Part shown: in pieces, positions 1 to 9,513 of the stretch
Layout of the letters: the number at the start of each line of letters is the position of its first letter
Position numbering within the stretch: the stretch's first letter is position 1
From: Acanthosepion esculentum
Lineage: Eukaryota; Mollusca; Cephalopoda; Sepiida; Sepiidae
Direction: 5' to 3'
NCBI GenBank assembly: GCA_964036315.1
Contig: OZ038517.1
Location: 52,068,735 to 52,132,734, forward strand
DNA length: 64,000 bases
Program-made: the position numbers and the translations under genes
The notes under the pieces: model-generated
Database searches by the model: none
Seen by the model: the letters and a program-made list of their open reading frames with translations, nothing else
What the model was told of the DNA's origin: nothing

Positions 1-169
1 GTTCTGTTGAACACCAATAGATAACAACACATGGTTTTGCATACAATGAAAGCTATCAGTGGCCCTCATGCACCAGTGTGATGAATGACATCGCCGTGTT
101 CACTTTGTAAATTGTGAAATTTGATTTTTCTGACCATGTGTATGCTGTAGCTTGCAATTTTGTCATGAA

Positions 170-870
170 CAGGTAGTTGGAACAAAGAACCGACACAAAA
201 TTTGGCTACAGAGACATTGATCATATTTTGGCAAGGTCATGGTAATAAGGCAATGGGCCGTATGCAATGTTTTGAGTGATACAGTTGCTTCAAAATCGGA
301 AGAACGTCCCTGGCTGATAACAAGTGATCAGGAAGACCTGCCACCAGAATCCTCCCCAGAAACGTGGAGAAAGTTAGTCAGCTTTGTGCATGAGGAGGAC
401 AATCAATGATATTGCTGAGATTTGTCGTATTGATCCATGCAGGCAAAATCCTAATGCCTGAATTGATGTGTGTCACTGCCAAGTTTCTCCTCTGTCTGCT
501 GACCACTGAGCAGAAAGAACATTGCATCAAAGTCTGTCAAGATCTCCATCAGCATGCCGCTGATGACTCATCCTTCATCTCTGTTGATGAAATTTTGGTC
601 TACAGGTACAAGCCGGAGATGAAGCATCAGTCGATACAGTATAACAGACTTTCATCTCCACGGCCGAAGAAGGCACGACAGAGCTGCAGCTCAATCAAGA
701 GAAGCTTCATCATTTTTTCTGACATTCGTGGTATCGTGCATCAAGATTTCATCCCCCACCAATCGAGTGTTAATACTGTTATGTTTTAAGGCATATGAGG
801 GATGACGTTTGGCAAAAGTGATCGGATCTGTGGAGCACGAAGAATTGGATAGGGCATATGTAACTATATA
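170..870 (+). pseudogene. mariner-type transposase remnant
   Basis: Decayed DNA-transposon transposase of the Tc1/mariner superfamily (cut-and-paste transposition at TA sites). Recognisable stretches lie in different frames. A helix-turn-helix-like segment falls near 395-430 (reads RRTINDIAEICRI). A catalytic-domain segment follows from about 500, with LTTEQKEHCIKVCQDLHQ and then the family pattern VYRYKPEMKHQS, which corresponds to the usual W-V-Y-x-Y-x-P-E-x-K block. SPRPKKARQSCSSIK and DIRGIVHQDFIP follow. Several stops and frameshifts break the frame, and the DE(S/T)W of the first catalytic block reads DEIL. The element is inactive. No inverted terminal repeats were identified. Confidence 0.75.
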
Positions 871-934
871 AAGGGAACACTGAGGTTACATATTTTCATA
901 ATTTTGTAAATATAAAATTATTCTCGTAAGTAAA

Positions 935-1000
935 AAATTTAATAAATAAATAATGTTCAATATCTTTGTTATCAATTCTCCAGAATAAATTTATTTTATT
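935..1000 (+). repeat. fragment of inverted-repeat family B
   Basis: Short stretch with aataaataaataatgttcaa and a following 'tatctttgttatcaattctc' that recurs near 2590, 39110, 41690 and 58120. At those sites it is part of a longer inverted-repeat element (see 57115-58265). Confidence 0.45.
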
Positions 1001-1019
1001 CGATCAAGTTAGCTCGACA

Positions 1020-2075
1020 TTTGAGAGCCTCTCACGCCAACCATCACAGTCCTGCATCAAGGTCAGGAGGTCATTAGGTTGATATTCTGTGTCATAACAT
1101 AGCTAGTCAATGTAGGTGTTTTCTCGGCAACCAAAAAGCAGGTGTCCTCCACAGTGACACCCTTGCACCATTTCCCTTGCTTATCCCCCTTGACTATATA
1201 CTGAGAACTTTCTTTTACAAACATCATCATCTCAGTTTTATTTCATCACCAATACTCTCAAGTCAATATCCTGCAAAAAAAGTTGATAGATATTGACTAA
1301 GAAGATGACTTAGCTATCATTGTAGACACCATTACCAATACCACAGTTCTCCTACATCATCTAGAAAATGCAGCCAATGATACTGGACTCTATGTCACTG
1401 CCTCTAAAACTGAATTCAGAGGCTTCAACTAGCAAAGCTCAATACAAACTGTCTCAGGGAAATCAATAAAATTTGTTGAATCTTTTACATCCCTAGGAAG
1501 TGACATAAATTCTACTGAAAAGGATGTGAAAATTCACCTTGAATTTTTATTATGTATTTATGGATGTAATCTGATCTACTAGACAACCTTAAATGGAGAT
1601 TCTTTTGTGAAACTGTAGAGGTGCCACTGACTGGACACTCTGCATTATTAATATTACTTCCCTTCCTACTGCATTCTTTTTCAAGGCCTCTCAATTGCAG
1701 TAGCCTGATTGTTAATTTCACTCAAAGTTGTTTTCTGTTGCCATAGCAGGATGTGACAACACAACTATAAAATTCAATCACACAGTATTGGTCAGGGATC
1801 AGAGTCATCTTCAGTGGCAGGATAAACTTTTTGTACATCAAATGGTGTCACATATAGAGTGATAAAAGTTAACTAAAACCCTAGAGTCTAATCTTGATGG
1901 CATCTACAGTAAGATGCTGATAGGTATACTTAACATCTCCTGGAGCCAACATCCAACTAAATCACAGCTCTATGGACCAATACCTTATATATCAAGAATC
2001 ATATGTGAATGTAGAATGCACTTTGCAGGACACTGCTGGTGAGCAAAACAAGAATACAGAAAATGTATAAATTCA
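1020..2075 (+). pseudogene. LINE reverse transcriptase remnant
   Basis: Degenerate non-LTR retrotransposon fragment. Read in shifting frames it gives the order expected of a LINE reverse transcriptase. First comes a segment like 'LAPFPLLIPLDYILRT' (about 1165-1210), which precedes the catalytic block. Then comes a region around 1280-1410 where the YADD-type block is no longer intact. After this are thumb-region phrases similar to 'FTSLGSDINSTEKDVKIHL' (about 1480-1540). The last part, 'LNISWSQHPTKSQLYG' followed by 'RMHFAGHCW' (1925-2040), is typical of the C-terminal region. There are many stops, so this is not expressed protein. It resembles RTE/jockey-like elements, but I cannot assign the clade. 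Confidence 0.65.
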
Positions 2076-2640
2076 CTTTCATATGTTTGGGTTTTATTAA
2101 AATTCTAATCATCGCTTTTTAAAACAATAAGCATTACTGACAGAATCAAAAGTGTATACAATAATAGTGGTGTCAAAGGAATAACTGTCATTTTGACACA
2201 CTGTTTTTTGTGGACACAAAGGTTAAACATCGCCCTTTAGTTATTTCAAACTAGTATCCCCATCTTTGTTGTTAAAGATGTTTAGAGATGCCGACAGGTG
2301 TACGTCCTGCATCCCTGATGCATAAAAATCTTAAAGGATACAATAACTTTCATATAGATGCAACTAAAGTTTACTATGAAAATAAAATAAAATTTAACTA
2401 ATATATTCTTTCGGTAATTAAACGTGAATCATTTATCAAATGAACAAGATAATGATGGTACATAAATATTTTACTTTTTTTTTTAAACATTTTATATTTT
2501 TGCTGTTAATGTACTTTTTAAAATTATGAGTACAAAACATTTTAACTAACAAGCGGAGACATTTGTATGTAACAATAAGCAATCTAATAAATAAATAGTG
2601 TTTAATATCTTTGTTGTCATTCTGAAAAATAAATGACATT
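2075..2640 (+). repeat. family B repeat fragments
   Basis: 2078-2280 matches the right arm of family B elements seen at 39150-39300 and 58140-58320 (shared tttttaaaacaataagcatt-like segment followed by a 'ttgacacac...tttttgtggacacaaagg' segment). 2565-2640 carries the 'gcaatctaataaataaatag' segment of the same family. AT-rich, no gene. Confidence 0.5.
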
Positions 2641-2940
2641 TCAAATAACATGTAACAGGGCTCAAAAATGTCTTCAGACAAAAGAAATTTTCCTGTCTCA
2701 GTTGGTACAGACTATAGATAGGCCAATATTTTTTGTAATTTTAAATAATAAACACTGTATTAATCATTTGATGTTATACTTTCAAATACTTTTTAATAGT
2801 CCTTCCTTTCTTACTTTCTTTCACTTACTCTTTCCTTATTTCATTTGGCAGCGAGATGTGTGAATGACATGGAGACAACTTTCTTGGTTCATTTTTTAAA
2901 ATTTGTTTGTACTTAATTTCAAAAAGCTTTTGTTCTGTCA
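2640..2940. other. AT-rich DNA, no feature seen
   Basis: No coding potential, RNA gene or clear repeat was recognised here. Short open frames occur but have no recognisable composition. Confidence 0.4.
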
Positions 2941-3440
2941 ATATAAAAACTTTATTTTCATAATTCTTAAAAAATGTGGTTTTTAAATTGAACTGTGATT
3001 AAATATGAACACTGTTTTTGTTTTGAATTTATTAATTTAAAAAAAAACTATAATTCTCAAAAAAATAATTTCCTAATTAAATTTTGTATTAAAAAAAAAC
3101 ATTTTTGTTCCATCAGTTAAGAAAAGAACTTTTTCCTGTCAGAATTCTCAAAATATAATGTTTCTTAATTGAACTCTAATTAAGTGTAAAAAATGTTGTT
3201 TTTTTTAATTTATTAATTAAAAAAACTATAATTCTCAAAAAAATAATTTCCTAATTGAATTTTGTATTGAAATTTTGTATTAAAAAAAAACTTTTGTTCC
3301 ATCAGTTAAGAAAAAACTTTTCATGTCAGAATTCTCAAAATATAATGTTTCTTAATTGTTTTGTGATTAAGTGTAAATACTGTTTTTGTTTTGAATTTAA
3401 TTTAAAAAAACAAAACAAAAACGAACTTGTTCTGTCAATT
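2940..3440. repeat. 178-bp tandem repeat, about 2.5 copies
   Basis: The phrase 'actataattctcaaaaaaat' occurs at 3047 and again at 3225. Both are followed by 'tttcctaatt(a/g)aattttg', a 'gttccatcagttaag' phrase and 'gtcagaattctcaaaatata'. The spacing gives a unit of about 178 bp. A partial unit precedes and a partial unit follows. Very AT-rich with long homopolymers; noncoding. Confidence 0.65.
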
Positions 3441-3930
3441 TAAGGAATTCAGCATGATTGTTTTTTGGGACGATGGTAATAAAAAAAAAATTATTAAGAA
3501 ACTTTAGTTGGGACCTGTTGAAATTCCCAGGGACCCACCCAAATCATCATCTGTGAGTCCCAGAGACTCAGTACGTTAAAAACCTATCAGCATCACTGGA
3601 TGTTGTTATTTTTTTTACTGGTTTTTAAATATTTATAGAACAAAGCCAAATGACAATTTCAGGGAAGAATTTTTTTATATAAAAAAAAAAAAAAAAAAAA
3701 TATAGGTATTTGTTAAGGTAAATGAATAAAGAAGTCAAATTGACAGGTGTAATTATTAAATGATACATAATTTTAGAAAAAGTGCTACTCAGCTATAAAT
3801 GTTTGAATATTCAATGAAGTCAAAATTCAATATAACTCCCTTAGAGGAACCAGTTTTCCAGCAAAGTCACTGTTATGAACCAGATACTTTTTTTATACAG
3901 ATTAATATATAACAGTAGAGCAAGTTATTT
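3440..3930. other. AT-rich DNA with an A18 tract
   Basis: Contains a run of 18 A at about 3682-3699 and no recognised gene. The poly(A) could mark a retroposed end, but no body was identified. Confidence 0.35.
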
Positions 3931-4187
3931 ACACTATTTATATTTGGGCTATTGCTTTCATCTTTGGTGTTATCACAATGTCTCGGCCATCGTGCTCTCT
4001 GTTCTTCATCAGGTGTCCTATGGGATAATAACTTAGTGGATTAAAGCATTAGTTCATGCATTTGGAGACATAGCAATTGTGATTTCAATCCCTGGGCTGG
4101 GCAGGGTGTACTTGGACTCAGTGTAAACGGGGCAAGCAGTACTAAAAATAAGAACAAGACGATAACACTAAACATGGTCAGTGTTGC

Positions 4188-4540
4188 TCGATTCATTTTT
4201 TACAGCTTATCAACCCATTAAGAGTTATCTAATACCAGAAAATATTTTTAGATTATAATTTTTTTTTTGTAGATAGTAATGATTTACCAATACAAGCCAT
4301 ACTAATTAACCCATACCTGGGGAGAGAGAGATGGATTCATACCTAATCAGAATTTAATAATCACACAAGAAATTATAATGTGGATATAAAATGGGGGATC
4401 AATTCTATATTACAACCAAAAATAAACTGATCGCTCAATTTGTGGCCACAGTAGTTCCTATACATTTATATTCCAGACAATGTAAATAAATCTAAAAGAC
4501 ATGTCTGTGTAGCTAATCAGTCTTTGATTGTGTTGTAACC
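4188..4540 (-). repeat. SINE body copy (family C)
   Basis: The segment up to 4345 is repeated directly at 4768-4920 (shared 'tacagcttatcaaccc', 'ccagaaaatatttttagat', 'aattaaccca'). The part 4320-4540 is the reverse complement of 48690-48905, sharing 'gatggattcatacctaatca' and 'tagttcctatacatttatat' in order. It contains the core block that recurs in other SINEs of the window. Confidence 0.6.
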
Positions 4541-4767
4541 TAGGGAAGGTTACTGAATAGAATAATCACATGAAGGTTGATAATGAATGATAATACTTAG
4601 GACAAGAACAACACATATAAGATTTGTCAGCAGCATGTAGAAGAAATAGTCAACTGCTAGAAGTGAGTCAAGTGAATTCCACTGCAGACCAACATACAGT
4701 ATTTACTACTGTATTTATGTGAATGGGGACATACCCATTATCATCCATAGGTATACTAAAACAGATT

Positions 4768-5111
4768 GATTCATCATTCATTTTCTACAGCTTATCAACC
4801 CTTTGCAAGTTATTTACAGCCAGAAAATATTTTTAGATCATAAGAAATTTTTTTGAGATAATACAGATACAAGTCTTATTAATTAACCCATAGCTAGGGA
4901 AAAAGAGTTGGATTCATACGTTTCCCAAGGGTATTTGCACATAAGTGAATATAATGAACCCAACTAGAAATGGAAATCAGCTCCCAGATTAATAATTCCA
5001 AACCTTTATCCATTACGCCACATGCATATCCAAGCTTATGGTACCTGGAATTCTCAAGCAGTCACCCATCTAGGTACTGAGCATGTGCAATGTTGCTTAA
5101 CTTCAGTGATC
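4768..5111 (-). repeat. SINE with 5S rRNA + tRNA-like head
   Basis: Read on the minus strand, 5111-5041 is the 3' part of a 5S rRNA sequence. It keeps 'gaagttaagcaa', 'ctcagtacctagatgggtga' and 'ctgcttgagaattccaggta', which is the internal pol III control region in order. Immediately after it (5038-4970) comes a tRNA-like segment, 'gtggcgtaatggataaaggt' (A-box), then a weak B-box. The body down to about 4768 matches family C. Known 5S-headed SINEs (SINE3) and chimeric 5S-tRNA SINEs of the Deu group have this order of parts. Confidence 0.7.
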
Positions 5112-5299
5112 ATGTGGGAACCAGTTACATGGGCAGTGGAACAAGAACAGTCTACTCCTATAGATTAAATAAAGGATTCAGTTCAGAATTTCCTGTGGGT
5201 TACCCAGATCAATATATGTCCGATGAAGGCCAAAGAGCACAACAGCAATAATGTGATAACAACAAAGATGAGGACAGAAATTTTGACACTAAAGTAAGT

Positions 5300-5559
5300 T
5301 TACACACATGTATATTAAATAAGATTTGTAAAATTTCATAAAAAACGAAAATAATTTTGATACACCTTAACATGGGATTCTTAAATGTCAAACTTTTCAT
5401 AGAACATTGTATAGTCAGGCATGCCTAAGAGGAAAGATCAACATAATTTTTTTTTTAATTTGTTCTTATTACTCTCAATGTTATTTTAGTGTAGACACAT
5501 GTTTGAACATGCTTAGAGTAAGAGGAAATAATTTGTGATTAAAAAAATCCATTAGTTGC
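5300..5559. other. region 3' of ZNF-A
   Basis: AT-rich DNA downstream of the ZNF-A stop codon, presumably holding its 3' untranslated region. No convincing AATAAA on the minus strand was singled out and no other feature was recognised. Confidence 0.35.
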
Positions 5560-6507
5560 TTAGATATTTAACATTGGAATAGGTTTGTCTCCAGTGTGTC
5601 TTCGTGTATGCTTTCTCAAATTTGAAGTTGCAGTAAATGTTAAACCACAGACATCACACTGGAAGGGTTTTTCTCCAGTGTGTGTCCGCATATGTTCAGT
5701 CAGTCTTGAATTAACAGAAAATTTTGCTCCACAAACATCACAGTGGAAGGGTTTTTCTCCTGTGTGTATCCGTATATGCTTTTTCAGAATTGAATTATCT
5801 GCAAATTTTGACCCACAAATATCACAGCCAAAAGGTCTCTCTCCAGTGTGTGACCGCATGTGTCGTTTAAGATGGGAACTCAGTGCAAAATTTGACCCAC
5901 AAACATCACAATGGAAACGCTTTTCACCACTATGGGATACTTTGTGTCGCTTAAGGTTGGAATTACCAGTAAAATTGGCCCCACAAATATCACAGTGAAA
6001 TGGTTTTTCACCTCTGTGTGCTCGCATGTGATTTTTTATACTGGAGCTATGGGAAAATGAAGCACCACAGATGTCACAGTGGTAGGGTTTTTCTCCAGTG
6101 TGGATTAGAAGATGTGTTTTAAGTGTTGTGCTATGAGCAAATTTTGTTTGACAAATCTGACACTGATATGGTTTCTCACCAGTATGTATTCGCATGTGCC
6201 GGCGAAGTTGCGATCGATGCTGAAAAAGTAGTTTGCAAATTTCACAATGGAAAGGTTTTTTACTATTGTGTATTGTCAGGTGAAATTGAAGGTTGGAGTC
6301 ATCTAAGAAATTACGTCTGCATTTTTCACAATAAAAAGTTGTTTCCTTGGTACAGACCTGCTCTTCTTGCTTCAGACTGGAACCGTCAAAGACAGAACTT
6401 GCAGCTTTGTGTTCAGAGTTTATCTCATCTTGTTTCAAATCAAAACTCTCAGAAACGTCAGGACTAGTCTCTCGACTTTCAGAATTTGTCTCATTACCAG
6501 TTTCCAT
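5560..6507 (-). CDS. C2H2 zinc-finger protein, 9 fingers (ZNF-A)
   Basis: Predicted 315-residue nuclear DNA-binding protein. Residues 1-57 are acidic, Ser/Glu-rich and contain no recognised KRAB, BTB or SCAN domain. From about residue 58, nine C2H2 fingers follow with 28-residue spacing and TGEKP-type linkers. Two linkers are unusual: RGEKP between fingers 4 and 5, and SGEKR between 5 and 6. Finger helices include HRSQLRRH, HSTTLKTH, GNSNLKRH, LSSHLKRH, VNSRLTEH and ATSNLRKH. All nine Cys2His2 sets are intact, so the gene is likely functional. The frame is uninterrupted, as is common when fingers sit in one exon. The ATG at 6507 begins METGNETNSES, matching METxxETNS of ZNF-C. A T-rich tract ending in 'attaaag' lies just upstream and may be a splice acceptor. 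Close paralogue of ZNF-C. Target genes unknown. Confidence 0.9.
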   Translation of the reverse strand: METGNETNSESRETSPDVSESFDLKQDEINSEHKAASSVFDGSSLKQEEQVCTKETTFYCEKCRRNFLDDSNLQFHLTIHNSKKPFHCEICKLLFQHRSQLRRHMRIHTGEKPYQCQICQTKFAHSTTLKTHLLIHTGEKPYHCDICGASFSHSSSIKNHMRAHRGEKPFHCDICGANFTGNSNLKRHKVSHSGEKRFHCDVCGSNFALSSHLKRHMRSHTGERPFGCDICGSKFADNSILKKHIRIHTGEKPFHCDVCGAKFSVNSRLTEHMRTHTGEKPFQCDVCGLTFTATSNLRKHTRRHTGDKPIPMLNI

Positions 6508-7134
6508 GCTTTAATAAAAATTTTAAGGAATCTGGTGTCAAATTTAAACAGTGTCTCAAATTGATTTATTTCTTATAAGAATATCACGAAACTCTTGTAA
6601 ATATCTGAAACGTGATCACAGAATCCCAATTCCTATATTTGGGACAAGACAATTTATCCTTGGTAAATTTCTATTGTAATTCTTGTCGTGTGAGCTCTTT
6701 GTGTATATATAAGAAAATTCTGTTATCCTTGGAACTGCTTGTTACAATCAATTTTTAACAAAAACCTATAATTTTCCAACAGTTGAGAACCGACAATAGT
6801 CTTCAAAATTTTTATTTCTGACTTCCTGATGAAATTCTTCAGATTATAGTCACCTCATTTGGTAAAATCTGAAAACAAAAATAACCATTATTATTAATTT
6901 TGGCTAGTATTCATTTTCATCTTAATTTCACTTGTATATTACTTTAGAAGTAGGCACAAATACCATTACGATTCTTGAAATCATGTGGGAACTATCCTAG
7001 TCAAGAAATGATTGCACTCAGCTGGGTCCATGGGAGAGAAAGTCTGATGTCATGGAGGCCCAAAACTTTCTATGACCCCAGACTGAAGAAGCATTCTGGT
7101 GTGCAAAATGAACATTATCTCAAATTTTATTCTC
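6508..7134. other. region 5' of ZNF-A
   Basis: No protein-coding or RNA feature recognised. It probably holds the 5' untranslated exon or intron and promoter of ZNF-A, but no TATA box or donor site can be fixed. The 120-bp satellite starts about 630 bp upstream of the ZNF-A start codon. Confidence 0.35.
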
Positions 7135-7695
7135 ATTAGATAAAGCATTTTCAACCATTATTCATTTTTGATAGATATTTCCTTTGTCTTAATTTCATTA
7201 ACTTTTTATTCCATTAGTAGTATTAGTAGTAATATTATCTTGAATTTTATTCTTATTAGATGAAGCATTGTCAGCCATTATTCATTTTTGAATAGGATTT
7301 CTTTCATCTTAATTTCAATTGCTTTTTATTCCATTAGTAGTATTAGTAGTAATATTATCTTGAATTTTATTCTTATTAGATGAAGGATTGTCAGCCATTA
7401 TTCATTTTTGACTAGGATTTCTTTCATCTTAATTTCAATTGCTTTTTATTCTATTAGTAGTATTAGTAGCAATATTATCTTGAATTTTATTCTTATTAGA
7501 TGAAACATTGTCAGCCATTATTCATTTTTGATTAGGATTTCTTTCATCTTAATTTCTATTGCTTTTTATTCCATTAGTAGTATTAGTAGTAATATTATTT
7601 TGAATTTTATTCTTATTAGATGAAGCATTGTCAGCCATTATTCATTTTTAACTAAAATTTCTTTCATTTAAATTTCACTTGCTTTTTATTACATT
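7135..7695. repeat. 120-bp satellite, minor block, about 4.6 copies
   Basis: Unit contains 'tattagtagtaatattatct', 'cttattagatgaagcattgt', 'cagccattattcatttttga' and 'tttctttcatcttaatttca', repeating every 120 bp. The first unit (from 7090-7135) and the last are more diverged. It is the same unit as the large array at 31680-34350. The array stops at a TA, after which a transposon-like terminus begins at 7697. Confidence 0.9.
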
Positions 7696-7696
7696 A

Positions 7697-8110
7697 CAGT
7701 AGTCCACTGCTGTTAGGCGAACCAGTTTACCACGGTACCCGTTGTACTGCGGGTGGGTGGTGGACCCCAAGATTTTGCTCTCATACCCAAAATATTGCTC
7801 ACTTTTTTTTAGAAATTCCACCCTATTTTACCAATTTCTGGGCAATCTTCTGCACATGATGACTTTATTTTTCTATTTCACGTGCAATCAAAGAGTTCCT
7901 ATAATATTGGACTAATTAACAGGAATTCAATCACTGCAATCAGATACTACGGATGGGAGTATAAATAGGAGTACTTTTCACTGGTTGATCATGTTCAATT
8001 TGACTGTCCAACAATAAACATCAAGAATCTCTCATAAATAAACAAATATAAATAGCACATAGTAATTAGGGGTCAGAATTCCCAGGAAATTGCGACCCCT
8101 AGTAGTAATA
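7697..8110 (+). mobile_element. 5' flank of Tigger/Jerky-type transposon
   Basis: Starts with 'cagtagtccactgctgttag' directly after a TA, the form of a pogo/Tigger terminal repeat (CAGT-G/A...). A matching inverted end was not found downstream of the transposase. A TATA-like 'gagtataaatagg' at about 7957 could be its promoter. 8071-8100 holds a small imperfect hairpin (aggggtc / gacccct). Confidence 0.45.
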
Positions 8111-8114
8111 CAAA

Positions 8115-9513
8115 ATGTCTAAATGTAAAGCGTACACAGTAAAGGAAAAAAGCACTTGATAGATAGGATATGGAACGGCAAAAAAAAAGGCAAAGATCAG
8201 CAGGGATACAGTGGTACCTGAATCCACCCTCAGGGGCTGGGTGGAGGAGGAGACCAAGCTGTGAGAGTTCACAGAGACTGTCCAGACAGAAGGCCCGGAC
8301 AGCCAATGAGGAACAGCTAGACAAGGCTATGTTCACCTGGTTTGTGAAAGAGCAGAGCCAGGAGATTCCTCTGTCAGATCCCATCATGAGGCACCAGGCA
8401 GAGAGGTTTCACCACCAGCTACATGGAGCTGAGAGTAAGAGAGACTTCACTGCCAGTGGCTCCAGCGTCTCCAGAAGAGTCAAGAAGGAGCAGTGAAGAT
8501 CCAGCGGGAGCAGAGGTCAGCCAACACATCAGCAGCAAACTCCTTCCCAGCCCAGCTGAAGGAGATCCTGGAGGAGGAGGCCCTGAACAAGGAACCGCTC
8601 GACAAGATGCTTCCTGACAGAACCCTGGCCATGAAGGATGACATCCACAAGACCAAGTGCTTCAAGCAGACGAAGAACCATATAAACATCCTGTTCACCT
8701 GCAAGGAGCTGAATGACTGCTGAAATCTTCAAGAACTGATTCTTCAAGGACTTTGTCCCCAGTGTGAGGAGGCACTTGCACTTGAGAAACCTACCACAGA
8801 AGGCAGTCCTGCTGTTGGACAACTGCAGCACCCACCCAGCAGCCAGTTCCCTGAGGACTCCAAATGGGCAGATCTTTGTGAAATATCTGCCCAAGAACAC
8901 CACCTCAAAGATTCATCCATGTGATGCCAGCATCATCAAGTCCTTCAAGACCTTGTACAAGAAGTAACTGGTGATGGAGATGTTGGTCATGCCAGGCACC
9001 ATCACAGACTACCTGAAGGAGCTGACTCTGAAGGACTCCTTCTACCTGACAGCCAAGGCCTGGGAGGCAGTCTCCGAGGCTACAATGAGGAACTGTTGGA
9101 CGAAGGTCTTGGGTGGGTCCTTTGACGAGGAGGATGCTGAGGAAGAGATGGTACCATTTGATGGCTTCACTGCTGCAGAGATTCAGAACCAGCCGGAGGA
9201 ACACTTGGATGCAAACTTCACCCTTCAGGCCTGGGTCAACATGTGATCCCAGGTGAAGAAGGGGGATGACACGCCTGTGACAGAGACTCTGACTGACCAG
9301 GAGATCCTGGAGGAGGAAGAAGCAGCAGCACCAGCCAAGAGCTATACTGCTGCAGTAGACCACCATCACTGGCTCATTGAGTATGTGGAAAGGCAGCAGG
9401 ACAAGGAACTCATCACCATCCTACACCCGAGAAACCTTCTCAGGACACAGCTGAGAGCTAGGAAGGGCAGGGCACAGAAGAAGCTCATTGACTTTTTTAT
9501 TAAACGTTATTAA
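8115..9513 (+). pseudogene. Tigger/Jerky-type (pogo superfamily) transposase
   Basis: Broken DDE transposase with CENP-B-like DNA-binding domains. Segments in order: N-terminal Psq-type helix-turn-helix from the ATG at 8115 (SKCKAYTVKEK, then KKAKISRDTVVPESTLRGW); second CENP-B-type domain with EEQLDKAMFTWFVKEQS and PIMRHQAERFHHQL (about 8308-8430); then ADTS/FPAQLKEILEEEALNKE. The block that should carry the first catalytic Asp (NADETG) is missing between 'EEEALNKE' and 'KMLPDRTLA', apparently by a short deletion near 8600. The second Asp is present in VLLLDNCSTHP (about 8815) and the third in KIHPCDASIIKSF (about 8920). At least four frame breaks occur. The C-terminus (9475-9513) ends AQKKLIDFFIKRY, which matches a PCNA-interacting motif. 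GC content is higher than in the surroundings, consistent with a transposed element. Confidence 0.85.

Larger units (their letters stand above)
3930..5300 (+). repeat. family A repeat with inverted ends and nested SINEs
   Basis: The left end (3930-4012) and right end (5195-5290) are inverted copies of one another. The left reads 'catctttggtgttatcacaa', the right 'ttgtgataacaaagatga'-like. Next to the left end, 4035-4110 looks tRNA-derived: an A-box-like 'cttagtggattaaagcatt' and a B-box-like 'gatttcaatccc'. The interior holds two direct copies of another repeat (4188-4345 and 4768-4920) and a 5S/tRNA SINE on the minus strand. Homologous tails occur at 41470 and 61560. Confidence 0.55.

Noticed and set aside
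5585..5998. Cys-rich open frame on the plus strand over ZNF-A
   Set aside because: It is the antisense of the zinc-finger repeats; periodic Cys arise from the reverse complement of conserved codons.
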